Assembly (NCBI GenBank): GCA_051883455.1
Contig: JBJETT010000008.1
Span: 1 to 64,000, forward strand
Direction of reading: 5' to 3'
Origin: HGM11368 sp051883455
GTDB taxonomy: Bacteria; Bacillota; Clostridia; Christensenellales; UBA3700
Length of the DNA stretch: 64,000 nt
A program made the translations under genes and the position numbers. This document shows, one piece after another, positions 32,939 through 41,281 of this stretch; position 1 is the first letter of the stretch, and every line of letters starts with the position of its first letter. A model generated the notes under the pieces. The model made no database searches. It was not told the DNA's origin and saw nothing but the letters and a program-made list of their open reading frames with translations.

Positions 32939-33673
32939 CTATACGTTGTTTTTTTGGATTATTTGACCGACTGTGACGGCTTTGAGTCCAAGGCTTGCGT
33001 AATATTCGAATATATCTGGCAACGCCTCCAAAGTGTGTTTAGTCGGGTGTGCCAAAATTAAGTCGCCCGCACTCACGTTTTTAGTGGCTCTCTGATACAC
33101 CAACGACGAGTCCTTGTCACGCCAATCTATGGTATCTTTTGACCACATAATCACCGTCATATCGAGACTCTTAGCCGCTTTGAGCGTTGCTTCGCCGTAG
33201 CTGCCCGACGGTGGCGCAAAGAGTCTAATATTATATCCGCTGACTGCCAAAACTAAGCTGTTGGTAGCTTTGATTTCGCTTAGATTGCCCTCTAAGCTAA
33301 GCTTTTTGTGGTCCTTATGGAAGTATCCGTGATTGCCAACCTCGTGACCTTCGTCGATTATTTTCTTGAGCAAATCATTGTTGTCGTCAACCCAACTACC
33401 GCCGACGAAAAAGGTGCATTTGACGCCGTATTTCTTCATTACCTCGAGCATTGGCTCGATAAACTCGGTGCCCCAATAGACGTTGATCATCAAGGCAACT
33501 TCGTTGCGCGTGCTCTCGCCGCGATAATACGGTTCGTCTACGTCGCCCGAAAAGGCAAAGATAGAATTATATCCCCCAAAGCTCGTCACCGCAACTATCG
33601 CTAGCATTGCGATGATTATCACGTTGGTGAGTATGCTCGTTAGCCTAACGCTCGCAATTTTTGACTTTTTCAT
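32939..33673 (-). CDS. Polysaccharide deacetylase family protein (YlxY-like)
   Basis: A 244-residue NodB-fold protein with an N-terminal membrane anchor (about 15-38). Motifs are CTFFVGGSWVDDN, DEGHEVGNHGYFHKDH (metal His residues) and LFAPPSGSYGE. In the usual first motif the catalytic/metal TFDD is replaced by LMINVYWGTE, so activity is uncertain, as for Bacillus YlxY. The C-terminal DLILAHPTKHTLEALP motif is intact. ATG 33673 lacks a Shine-Dalgarno sequence; TACAAT ends five bases before it. It lies between pnp and the M16 peptidase, as in Bacillus. Confidence 0.88.
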   Translation of the reverse strand: MKKSKIASVRLTSILTNVIIIAMLAIVAVTSFGGYNSIFAFSGDVDEPYYRGESTRNEVALMINVYWGTEFIEPMLEVMKKYGVKCTFFVGGSWVDDNNDLLKKIIDEGHEVGNHGYFHKDHKKLSLEGNLSEIKATNSLVLAVSGYNIRLFAPPSGSYGEATLKAAKSLDMTVIMWSKDTIDWRDKDSSLVYQRATKNVSAGDLILAHPTKHTLEALPDIFEYYASLGLKAVTVGQIIQKNNV

Positions 33674-33786
33674 ACCAAATTGTATTCTCAATCCAATCAA
33701 TATATGATATTGCGCTACACAAAGGGCAAAGCCATATCAATTTTTGATAAAATATTGACTTTTAGTATTTATTTTAGAAAAATTGC

Positions 33787-33816
33787 AAAAAAAATCACGC
33801 CGCATTTGCGGCGTGA
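33787..33816 (-). terminator. Intrinsic terminator after pnp
   Basis: Perfect 10-bp stem TCACGCCGCA/TGCGGCGTGA with a two-base loop, followed by eight T on the minus strand. Confidence 0.95.
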
Positions 33817-33832
33817 CGTTGACTATTAGTCC

Positions 33833-35917
33833 TTATTTGATTACTTCGAGAAGCTTGAGCGCGATGCCCTTTTCGTTGATGTCGATGACTTGTACTTTTA
33901 CCTTGTCGCCGATAGCAACTACGTCTTCTACCTTTTCTACTCTCTCTTTCTTGAGTTTGGAGATGTGTATCATTGCGTCTTTGCCTGGGGCAAGCTGTAC
34001 GAATGCGCCGAAGTTCATAATTCTAACTACCTCGCCTTCGAGTACGGTGCCGACTTCAGGGTCGTTGACGATGAGCTCGATGATAGATTTAGCTTTTTGG
34101 ATTGCTTCCATATCGTCGCTGGATACGAATACGTCGCCAAAGTCGCTGATATCAATCTTAACGCCGGTATCTTCGATAATCTTGTTGATGACCTTGCCTT
34201 GCTTACCTACTACGTCGCCAATCTTGTCAGGGTTGATGCTGAAGGAAACAATCTTTGGAGCGAACTTGGAGAGTTCTTTTCTTGGCTCAGGCAAAACGGC
34301 AAGCATCTTGTCGAGAATTTCAAGTCTACCCACTCTTGCTTGAGCTAGAGCCTTGCGCAAAATTTCCTCGTTGATACCTTTGATTTTGATATCCATTTGG
34401 ATAGCGGTGATACCGTCTTTGGTACCTGCTACCTTGAAGTCCATATCGCCGAGGAAGTCCTCAAGACCTTGAATATCCGTCAAAACAGACACTTTGGACT
34501 TGTCCTCGTTGCTGATAAGTCCCATTGCAACTCCTGCAACAGGCTTCTTGATAGGCACGCCTGCGTCCATAAGAGCAAGGGTGCTACCGCATACGCTAGC
34601 TTGGGAAGTAGAGCCGTTGGAGCTGAGAACCTCGCTGACCGTACGGATTGCGTATGGGAATACGTCCTCGGACGGAAGAACAGGCTCGAGAGCTCTCTCT
34701 GCAAGTGCGCCGTGACCGATTTCTCTTCTTCCAGGGCTCTTGGCAGGTTTTGCTTCGCCTACGCTGTATGGTGGGAAGTTGTAGTGGTGAATATATCTCT
34801 TGCAAACTTCGTCGTCGATACCTTCGAGCTTTTGTACTTCGGAGATAGTGCCGAGGGTGCAGCAAGTGAGAACTTGAGTTTGACCACGAGTAAATACGCC
34901 CGTGCCGTGCACTCTTGGCAAAACGCCTACTTCGCACCAAATAGGTCTTATTTCCGTCAAAGCTCTGCCGTCAGGTCTGATACCTTCGTTGAGAATCTTG
35001 GCTCTAACTTTAGCCTTCTTCATAGCATACAAGGTTTCGCCAATGTCCTTTTTGCCGTCAGGGAAAGTCTCTGCAAAGTGAGCGTATACGTCCTCGTCAA
35101 GTGCTTCTTCTGCCTTTTCTCTTGCTTGACGGTCGTAGTTTTCGAGTACGGCGTCCATCTTAGCGTCGGCATATTCTTTGACTGCCGTAGCAATCTCAGG
35201 AGCAGGAGCGTAGAGAGTTGGAACGAACTTCTCTTTGCCGATTTCTTTTTGGATAGACTCTATCCAAGCAACTATCTTTTTGATTTCTTCGTGACCGAAC
35301 AAAATAGCGCCGATCATCTCCTCTTCAGTCAATTCGTTGGCACCTGCTTCTACCATCAAAATGGCTTCTTTGGTACCGCTGAGGCTGAGGTGAAGTCTGC
35401 TTCTATCTCTTTGCTCGCTATCAGGGTTGATGACGTATTGTCCGTCAACGTAGCCCACGATTACCGAACCCGTAGGTCCTGCGAACGGAATATCACTGAT
35501 GCTGAGCGCGATAGAGCTACCGAGCATAGCGTATACTTCAGGCGGATAATTGGTGTCTACCGACAAGCAAGTAGCCGTCACGCAAACGTCGTTGTAAAAT
35601 CCCTTAGGGAAAAGCGGACGCAAAGGTCTGTCGATAAGTCTCGATACGAGAATTGCCTTGTCGCTTGGTCTTCCCTCTCTCTTCTTGAAGCCTCCTGGAA
35701 TCTTACCTACCGAATACATCTTTTCTTCAAAGTCGCATCCGAGTGGGAAAAAGTCGATTCCGTCTCTCTGTGTCTTAGCCATCGTAGCGTTGACCATAAC
35801 CGCCGTGTCGTTGCAACGAACGATACAACTGCCGTTGGCTTGTCCGCAATACGCACCCGTCTCTACGGTTACTTCTCTACCGCCGATGGTCGTGCTGAAA
35901 ATCTTTCTGTCTTTCAT
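33833..35917 (-). CDS. pnp: Polynucleotide phosphorylase
   Basis: A 694-residue 3'-5' phosphorolytic exoribonuclease. Two RNase PH domains (about 10-210 and 310-530; FFPLGCDFEEKMYSVGKIPGGF, KREGRPSDKAILVSRLIDRP, SNGSTSQASVCGSTLALMDAGV) flank the helical domain. They are followed by KH (DKIGDVVGKQGKVINKI) and S1 (GTVLEGEVVRIMNFGAFVQL) domains. The ATG at 35917 has GGAGGT upstream. It follows rpsO as in most bacteria; a terminator-like hairpin separates the two. Confidence 0.97.
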   Translation of the reverse strand: MKDRKIFSTTIGGREVTVETGAYCGQANGSCIVRCNDTAVMVNATMAKTQRDGIDFFPLGCDFEEKMYSVGKIPGGFKKREGRPSDKAILVSRLIDRPLRPLFPKGFYNDVCVTATCLSVDTNYPPEVYAMLGSSIALSISDIPFAGPTGSVIVGYVDGQYVINPDSEQRDRSRLHLSLSGTKEAILMVEAGANELTEEEMIGAILFGHEEIKKIVAWIESIQKEIGKEKFVPTLYAPAPEIATAVKEYADAKMDAVLENYDRQAREKAEEALDEDVYAHFAETFPDGKKDIGETLYAMKKAKVRAKILNEGIRPDGRALTEIRPIWCEVGVLPRVHGTGVFTRGQTQVLTCCTLGTISEVQKLEGIDDEVCKRYIHHYNFPPYSVGEAKPAKSPGRREIGHGALAERALEPVLPSEDVFPYAIRTVSEVLSSNGSTSQASVCGSTLALMDAGVPIKKPVAGVAMGLISNEDKSKVSVLTDIQGLEDFLGDMDFKVAGTKDGITAIQMDIKIKGINEEILRKALAQARVGRLEILDKMLAVLPEPRKELSKFAPKIVSFSINPDKIGDVVGKQGKVINKIIEDTGVKIDISDFGDVFVSSDDMEAIQKAKSIIELIVNDPEVGTVLEGEVVRIMNFGAFVQLAPGKDAMIHISKLKKERVEKVEDVVAIGDKVKVQVIDINEKGIALKLLEVIK

Positions 35918-35983
35918 TACTAACCTCCAATTTAGCTTTTGATAATATCTTCTATTTGTTATTATAACCAATTTTTATAAAAT

Positions 35984-36007
35984 GAGAGCGTTGAAATAAA
36001 CGCTCTC
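35984..36007 (-). terminator. Intrinsic terminator after rpsO
   Basis: Stem GAGAGCGTT/AACGCTCTC with a six-base loop and a T-rich tail on the minus strand, between rpsO and pnp. Partial readthrough would supply pnp. Confidence 0.8.
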
Positions 36008-36013
36008 TTGTTT

Positions 36014-36280
36014 TTACTTACGCAAACCGAGTTTTGCAATAAGATTACGATAACGCTCGATATCGGTCTTTTTGAGATATGCAAGCAAGTTTCTTCTCTT
36101 ACCTACCATTCTCAACAAGCCTCTTCTTGAGTGGAAGTCCTTTGCGTTGGTGGCAAAGTGTTCGTTGAGATGTTCGATTCTTGCGGTAAGAAGCGCGATT
36201 TGAACTTCTGGGGAACCCGTATCCCCTTCGGTTAGAGCGTATTGCTCGATGATTTGTTGTTTCGTAAGATTGTTTTCCAT
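36014..36280 (-). CDS. rpsO: 30S ribosomal protein S15
   Basis: An 88-residue S15, an early-assembling 16S rRNA-binding protein. GDTGSPEVQIALLTARIEHLNEHF, DFHSRRGLLRMVGKRRNLLAYLKK and YRNLIAKLGLRK match the family over its full length. The ATG at 36280 has AAGGAG upstream; the frame extends to 36319 without family similarity. Confidence 0.98.
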   Translation of the reverse strand: MENNLTKQQIIEQYALTEGDTGSPEVQIALLTARIEHLNEHFATNAKDFHSRRGLLRMVGKRRNLLAYLKKTDIERYRNLIAKLGLRK

Positions 36281-36583
36281 ATTTGACTCCTTGAGTTTTA
36301 TTTGCCCTAAACCAAGCATAACATAGGAAAATTGTTAAACCTCGCAAAGGGTACGGTAGTATATTAGCACAATAAAAAATTCTTGGCAACTGTTTGGAAG
36401 GCATTTATAAAATAAATATCTATACCTAATTTGCTACCAAATTATTTGAGCATAACGGCTTAAAGTGGCGATAAGTTATCGTCGATACGCCAAATTGCGA
36501 TATCTAGAAAAACAAGCCTTGCTGAGTTATTTTTTGCTAAGAGAGCAAATTTATGCAACTAAGCTTGAACATGCGATTTGACT
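36281..36583. other. rpsO upstream region
   Basis: These 303 bases hold the rpsO promoter and a 5' leader of about 70 bases that could house S15 autoregulation, though no clear structure was recognised. The rest, downstream of hemZ, shows no gene. Confidence 0.6.
36361..36389 (-). promoter_or_regulatory. rpsO promoter
   Basis: TTGCCA (36384-36389), 17 bases and TAATAT (36361-36366) on the minus strand. Confidence 0.7.
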
Positions 36584-38032
36584 TTAGCGAGAAAATTTTT
36601 CTTCAAAGAACTCCCTTCTTTTTAGCATATTGTCCTCTCCTCGTTCAAGATACACGTCCAATCCCTTTGGGTTGGCTAGCCTTTCCAGACGCTTTTGGTC
36701 AAGGAAAACGGCTTTGGATATTCCACCTGCACCGCAAGCCACGACGTCGTGAGTCTCTTCCATAATGTCGATATTGTAGATACACTCTTTGCCTACCTTG
36801 CAATAGCCGATATTTTCTAAGTTTCCGCTCATATATTTTTGCTTGTACATGTAATACGGACGATAGCCGTGGCTCGTCAAAGCCTCAATGCTATAATCTA
36901 CCATTTTTTCTGCAAGAGAGGCGTCGCTCTTGTTGTCGTAACCGTCAAGCTTAAGCGCCGAGCCTCGCTTGATAGCCAGCGTATGTACAGTAATATTCTC
37001 GGGACTTAGAGCAATGGCACTATCCACCGAACGGCGAAAATCGTCGAAAGTTTCGCTAGGGAGCATGGCAATCAAGTCCATATTGACGTCAAAGCCCATA
37101 TTTTTGGCAATATTGTACACCTTGTAGATATCGTCAACGGTGTGTTTTCTACCAATCTCGTCTAGAGTTTTTTGATTGAAAGTCTGCGGATTGACGGATA
37201 TTCTACCCACCCCAAAATCTTTGAAAACTTGCAATTTGTCCTCGTCAATCGTATCGGGTCTACCCGCCTCAACGGTAAATTCTCTACACTCTACACCCAT
37301 AAGAGGCGATAGTACTCTTTGCAACTGTGGCGCAGTCAACGAAGTGGGCGTTCCGCCTCCCACGTAAATTGACCTAAGCTTTTTGCCCGCTTTGTCGAGC
37401 ATCTTTACTGCGTCCTCTACGTCTTTTTGCAATAGGTCACAATAAGGCTCGACGGATTTGGATATTTTGGACAGCTCGGCAGAGAGAAAAGAACAGTACA
37501 CGCACCTAGACACGCATATCGGTATATTGATAAACAAATCAGCCGTGTCGGTATCGGTGCAATATACGCCTCGTTGATTGCTACAAATGTTAGCTATCAA
37601 GTCGGCTTTGGCAGGGCTGACTAAGAGAGTGTCGATAAAATACTCTTTGGCGTCGACGCCACGGTAAGTGAGATCGTGAAAAAGCTTAGTAGGTCTAATG
37701 CCCGTAAGCGAGCCGTAAGGCAACGATACCCCCGTCCTTGCTTGCAAAAACTTGTACAGAGCGATTTTTGAGTAACGCTTGATTTCGCTTTTTTGGTGTA
37801 TCAAATCTGCATTTTGTTCTAAATTAAAGCTGTTTTTAGAACAATATACTGGGTTTTGATAATCTTCGATTATACATTGATAGCTATTTGAATTGATTTG
37901 CTCGATTGCTAGATTTACCTTATCTCCCTCTTGGTCTACGACAACGTGAGGGTAATAAGCCCTCAAAAGTTCCATAAAATCGTTGAAAAATTCTTCTCTA
38001 TTAGTGGTAAAATTGATGTGGATACTAGTCAT
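36584..38032 (-). CDS. hemZ: Coproporphyrinogen dehydrogenase-like radical SAM protein HemZ
   Basis: A 482-residue HemN-family radical-SAM protein of the HemZ type. The cluster motif is CVSRCVYCSFLS at about residue 160, after an N-terminal extension of about 150 residues that is typical of HemZ. YVGGGTPTSL, EAGRPDTI and NPQTFNQKTLDEIGR follow. No other heme genes are in the window, so the substrate is open. The start at 38032 overlaps the MBL hydrolase stop by eight bases (ATGACTAG). The context dtd-MBL-hemZ is common in Clostridia. Confidence 0.9.
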   Translation of the reverse strand: MTSIHINFTTNREEFFNDFMELLRAYYPHVVVDQEGDKVNLAIEQINSNSYQCIIEDYQNPVYCSKNSFNLEQNADLIHQKSEIKRYSKIALYKFLQARTGVSLPYGSLTGIRPTKLFHDLTYRGVDAKEYFIDTLLVSPAKADLIANICSNQRGVYCTDTDTADLFINIPICVSRCVYCSFLSAELSKISKSVEPYCDLLQKDVEDAVKMLDKAGKKLRSIYVGGGTPTSLTAPQLQRVLSPLMGVECREFTVEAGRPDTIDEDKLQVFKDFGVGRISVNPQTFNQKTLDEIGRKHTVDDIYKVYNIAKNMGFDVNMDLIAMLPSETFDDFRRSVDSAIALSPENITVHTLAIKRGSALKLDGYDNKSDASLAEKMVDYSIEALTSHGYRPYYMYKQKYMSGNLENIGYCKVGKECIYNIDIMEETHDVVACGAGGISKAVFLDQKRLERLANPKGLDVYLERGEDNMLKRREFFEEKFSR

Positions 38033-38678
38033 AAAATATTGGATTAGATTTGAGTTCGTACGCACTTGTCGTACTCTCGCCGTGTCCCGTCAAGAGCAAA
38101 ATATCGCCTTGAAGGTTGAGAATTTTGGTAATAGATTTTTTGAGTACAGCCAAATCGCCATCAGGAAAATCAGTTCTACCATAGCTATCTCTAAAAATCG
38201 TGTCACCACAGAAGATTGCCCTATCGTAATGCTTGCCTTGATATATCACGTCGTCGCATAGATAGCACACTCCCCCTCTGCTGTGACCTGCCGTTACTAA
38301 CACTTGTACGTTAGTGCCTGCTATCGACAACTTTTGTCCGTCCTCTACGTAGACGTCGATTTCAAAGGGCTGAGTTGTAATATTGAGCATTGTTGCAAGA
38401 TAGTTGTTTTGATTGGATATCTTGCTCTCGTCGTCACGACTCATATACACCTTAGCACCGTCTTGTTGCAGTTTAGCAACCGAGCCGATATGGTCAAAGT
38501 GTCCGTGCGTGACTAAAACTGCCTCTAAATCGACGTTATTAGCAGTCAAACAGCCTTTGATAGCCTCGTATCCGTCGCTTGGGTCAACGACAAAGCCTTG
38601 CTTGTTCTTTTCGTCAAAGACGACGTAGATATTGGTATCAAATATCCCACAAACGATAGTCTTGATTATTAGCGACAT
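38025..38678 (-). CDS. MBL-fold metallo-hydrolase (glyoxalase II-like)
   Basis: A 217-residue metallo-beta-lactamase-fold hydrolase. The metal motif THGHFDHIG is HxHxDH at about residues 59-64. Further ligands lie in TAGHSRGGVCYL and LLTGHGEST. It resembles the YqgX/GloB-like proteins that follow dtd in Firmicutes. The physiological thioester or other substrate is unknown. Confidence 0.9.
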   Translation of the reverse strand: MSLIIKTIVCGIFDTNIYVVFDEKNKQGFVVDPSDGYEAIKGCLTANNVDLEAVLVTHGHFDHIGSVAKLQQDGAKVYMSRDDESKISNQNNYLATMLNITTQPFEIDVYVEDGQKLSIAGTNVQVLVTAGHSRGGVCYLCDDVIYQGKHYDRAIFCGDTIFRDSYGRTDFPDGDLAVLKKSITKILNLQGDILLLTGHGESTTSAYELKSNPIFYD

Positions 38679-38680
38679 AT

Positions 38681-39133
38681 TTATTCCTTTTTGGCGTTCT
38701 TTTCTAAGAACAAAGTAACGGGTCCGTCATTGGACATATCAATGTGCATATGCTCGCCAAATACGCCCGTAGCAACCTTGCCGAGCTTGGCTCTAAACTC
38801 ATCGACAGTGAGGTTGTACAACGGCAAAGCCTCGTCAAAATGCAACGACCTCTTGAAGTCGGGGCGTCTATTGGAAAAACAGTCGCCGTATAGCGTAAAA
38901 TTAGACACGACCATCACTTCTCCGCCAACGTCAGCCAGCGTCTTGTTGAGTTTGCCGTTTTCGTCCCTAAAAACGCGCATTCCAACTACTCTATCAACCA
39001 TATATTTGACGATTTTTTCGTCGTCGCCTTGCGTGTAGCCCACCAACACGAGGTAGCCCGTGCCTATGGACGATACTACTTGGTCGTTGACGCTCAAAGT
39101 CGCGTTGTTTACCCTCTGTACTATTGCTCTCAT
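38681..39133 (-). CDS. dtd: D-aminoacyl-tRNA deacylase
   Basis: A 150-residue DTD that hydrolyses D-aminoacyl-tRNAs. MRAIVQRVNNATL opens the protein; VVSNFTLYGDC contains the SQxT-like site, here SNFT where SQFT is standard; the C-terminal motif is SNDGPVTLFLE (family N-x-GPVT). Gln is replaced by Asn at the second position of the first motif. The start overlaps the rel stop (TAATG). Confidence 0.95.
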   Translation of the reverse strand: MRAIVQRVNNATLSVNDQVVSSIGTGYLVLVGYTQGDDEKIVKYMVDRVVGMRVFRDENGKLNKTLADVGGEVMVVSNFTLYGDCFSNRRPDFKRSLHFDEALPLYNLTVDEFRAKLGKVATGVFGEHMHIDMSNDGPVTLFLEKNAKKE

Positions 39134-41280
39134 TATACTCTCACCACGTCAACGACGCCCTTGATGCCCTTGAGCTTGTTGATGATACTCTCCAAAAACT
39201 TGATATTTGCCACTTCTACCGAAACCGAAACGCTACCCATGCCGTTCTTTTCTTTTTTGCCACTGATATTGGTAATCGCCACCTTCATTTCGCTGATAGT
39301 GGACGCTACGTCTATGAGCAGTCCTATTCTATCCTCGGCGTAGACCTCTATCGACGCGACGAAGCTATCGTCAACGGTAGTCGGCCACTCGGCCTCTACG
39401 ATACGCTCGGGCTCAAAATACTTGCAATTAGGACAATCGGCTCTGTGAATTGTTACGCCGCGGCTTCGCGAGATGTAGCCCACGATTTTGTCACCCGGTA
39501 GCGGTGTGCAACAGTGCGAAAAGCGAGTTTTCATGCCCGAATAGCCCTTGATTAGTATGCCGTTATCCTTCTTCTTAGAAGATACGTTGCGAGTCTTGAC
39601 AACAACTTGAGGCTCCGTATCGGGATGCTCTTTTTTGTAGAACTCTATCATTCTATTGACGAGTTGCGCACCCGATATTTCGCCATAGCCTACCAGAGCG
39701 ATAATTTCGTCTATTCCCGCAACGCTATACTTTTGCAAAAGCCCCTCTTTCCAGCCGTTGCAAGAAAGCAAATCGGCAATGTTATAGCCCTTGTGTCTTG
39801 CTTCTTTTTCGAGCAATTCTTTACCGTTTTTGATATTTTCTTCCTTCATTTCCTTCTTGAAGAAAGATTTGATTTTACTCTTGGCACTAGGGGTGATGAC
39901 GAACTTTAGCCAATCTCTCGACGGACCCTTGGAATTGTTGGAAGTGATAACTTCCACCACGTCGCCGTTGGAGAGCTTGGTATCAATAGGCACCATACGA
40001 GAATTGATTTTGATACCCGTACATTTGTTGCCCACTTGAGAGTGAATAGCATAGGCAAAATCTATGCCCGACGAGCCGTTAGGCAGGTTGAAAACGTCGC
40101 CTGCCGGCGTAAATACGAATACTTGGTCGGCGTAAAGGTCGATTTTGAGCGAATCAAGATATTCTTTGGAATCGCTGACCTCGTTTTGCAATTCCATAAC
40201 GTTGCGTATCCAAGCAAGCTTGTTGTCGTCAAAAGTGTTGGCTTTGCCCGATACGTTGCCTTGCTTGTACTTCCAATGCGCCGCGATACCGTATTCGGCA
40301 ATATTGTGCATCTCGTGTGTACGAATTTGGATCTCAAAAGGAAAGCCGTACGACGTCAAAACAGTAGTATGCAAGGACTGATAAAGATTGCCCTTAGGCA
40401 CGGAGATATAGTCCTTAAATCTACCCGGAAGCGGACGCCACTTGGTATGTATAGCGCCCAAGACGGCGTAACAGTCCTTGATATCGTCCACGATAATACG
40501 CAAAGCCACGAGGTCGTAGATTTGGTCAAAGGTCTTGCCCTTTTGCAGCTTGCGATAAATGCTGTAGAAGTGCTTTGGCCTGCCGTTGACGTCGCCCTTG
40601 ATACCCAATTCCCCAAGCATATCTTTGAGTTCTTGCGAAATCTTTTCTACGTCGCTCTCGCGCTCTATCTTCTTTTGGGCTACTTTTTCGGCAATAAAAT
40701 AATAGTCGTCGGGGTGCAAATATCTCAGACACAAGTCCTCTAGCTCGCCCTTTAGCCCCGATATACCGAGTCTGGCGGCAATGGGCGCGTAAATATCAAG
40801 CGTCTCGGTAGCGATACGAATTTGGCTCTCTTGCGTCTTGAATGACAGCGTACGCATATTGTGCAATCTATCGGCAAGCTTGATGATGATAACTCTTATG
40901 TCATTGGACATAGCGAGGAACATTCTTCTAAGGTTTTCCGCTTGCTCCTCTTCTTTTGACTTGAAGTTGATTTTGTTGAGTTTGGTTACGCCGTTGACAA
41001 GCATAACCACGTCGTGTCCGAATTCTTGGTCAATTTCTTCTGCGCTGTGCTCGGTGTCCTCGATGACGTCGTGCAAAAGCGCGGCAATAATAGTGTCCGT
41101 GTCAAGTCCAAGGTCAACGAGAATTTCGGCAACCGCGCTTGGATGGATAAAATAATCCTCGCCCGATTGACGCTTTTGACCACTGTGAGCCACCTTGGCA
41201 AAATAATAGGCTTTCTCTATCTTGCTGTAGTTGGCTTCGTTATAATTTTCTCTAATTTTAGTTAAGAATTGTCCTTCCAC
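39133..41280 (-). CDS. rel: Bifunctional (p)ppGpp synthetase/hydrolase Rel
   Basis: A 715-residue RelA/SpoT homologue. It has an HD hydrolase domain (HSGQKRQSGEDYFIHP; LLHDVIEDT; LADRLHNMRTL), a synthetase domain (RPKHFYSIYRKLQKG; DLVALRIIV; HTKWRPLPGRFKDYISVPKGNLYQSLHT; EIQIRTHEMH), TGS (VFVFTPAGDVFNLPNGSSGIDFAYAIHS) and a C-terminal zinc-finger/ACT region (about 560-715, HCCTPLPGD). Both activities look intact. It starts with GTG two bases after recJ. Confidence 0.96.
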   Translation of the reverse strand: MEGQFLTKIRENYNEANYSKIEKAYYFAKVAHSGQKRQSGEDYFIHPSAVAEILVDLGLDTDTIIAALLHDVIEDTEHSAEEIDQEFGHDVVMLVNGVTKLNKINFKSKEEEQAENLRRMFLAMSNDIRVIIIKLADRLHNMRTLSFKTQESQIRIATETLDIYAPIAARLGISGLKGELEDLCLRYLHPDDYYFIAEKVAQKKIERESDVEKISQELKDMLGELGIKGDVNGRPKHFYSIYRKLQKGKTFDQIYDLVALRIIVDDIKDCYAVLGAIHTKWRPLPGRFKDYISVPKGNLYQSLHTTVLTSYGFPFEIQIRTHEMHNIAEYGIAAHWKYKQGNVSGKANTFDDNKLAWIRNVMELQNEVSDSKEYLDSLKIDLYADQVFVFTPAGDVFNLPNGSSGIDFAYAIHSQVGNKCTGIKINSRMVPIDTKLSNGDVVEVITSNNSKGPSRDWLKFVITPSAKSKIKSFFKKEMKEENIKNGKELLEKEARHKGYNIADLLSCNGWKEGLLQKYSVAGIDEIIALVGYGEISGAQLVNRMIEFYKKEHPDTEPQVVVKTRNVSSKKKDNGILIKGYSGMKTRFSHCCTPLPGDKIVGYISRSRGVTIHRADCPNCKYFEPERIVEAEWPTTVDDSFVASIEVYAEDRIGLLIDVASTISEMKVAITNISGKKEKNGMGSVSVSVEVANIKFLESIINKLKGIKGVVDVVRV

Positions 41281-41281
41281 G

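Noticed and set aside
34397..35923. 508-codon plus-strand open frame opposite pnp
   Set aside because: It is a mirror of the codon bias of pnp: rich in Ser/Arg/Leu, with no family similarity, domain pattern or ribosome-binding site.
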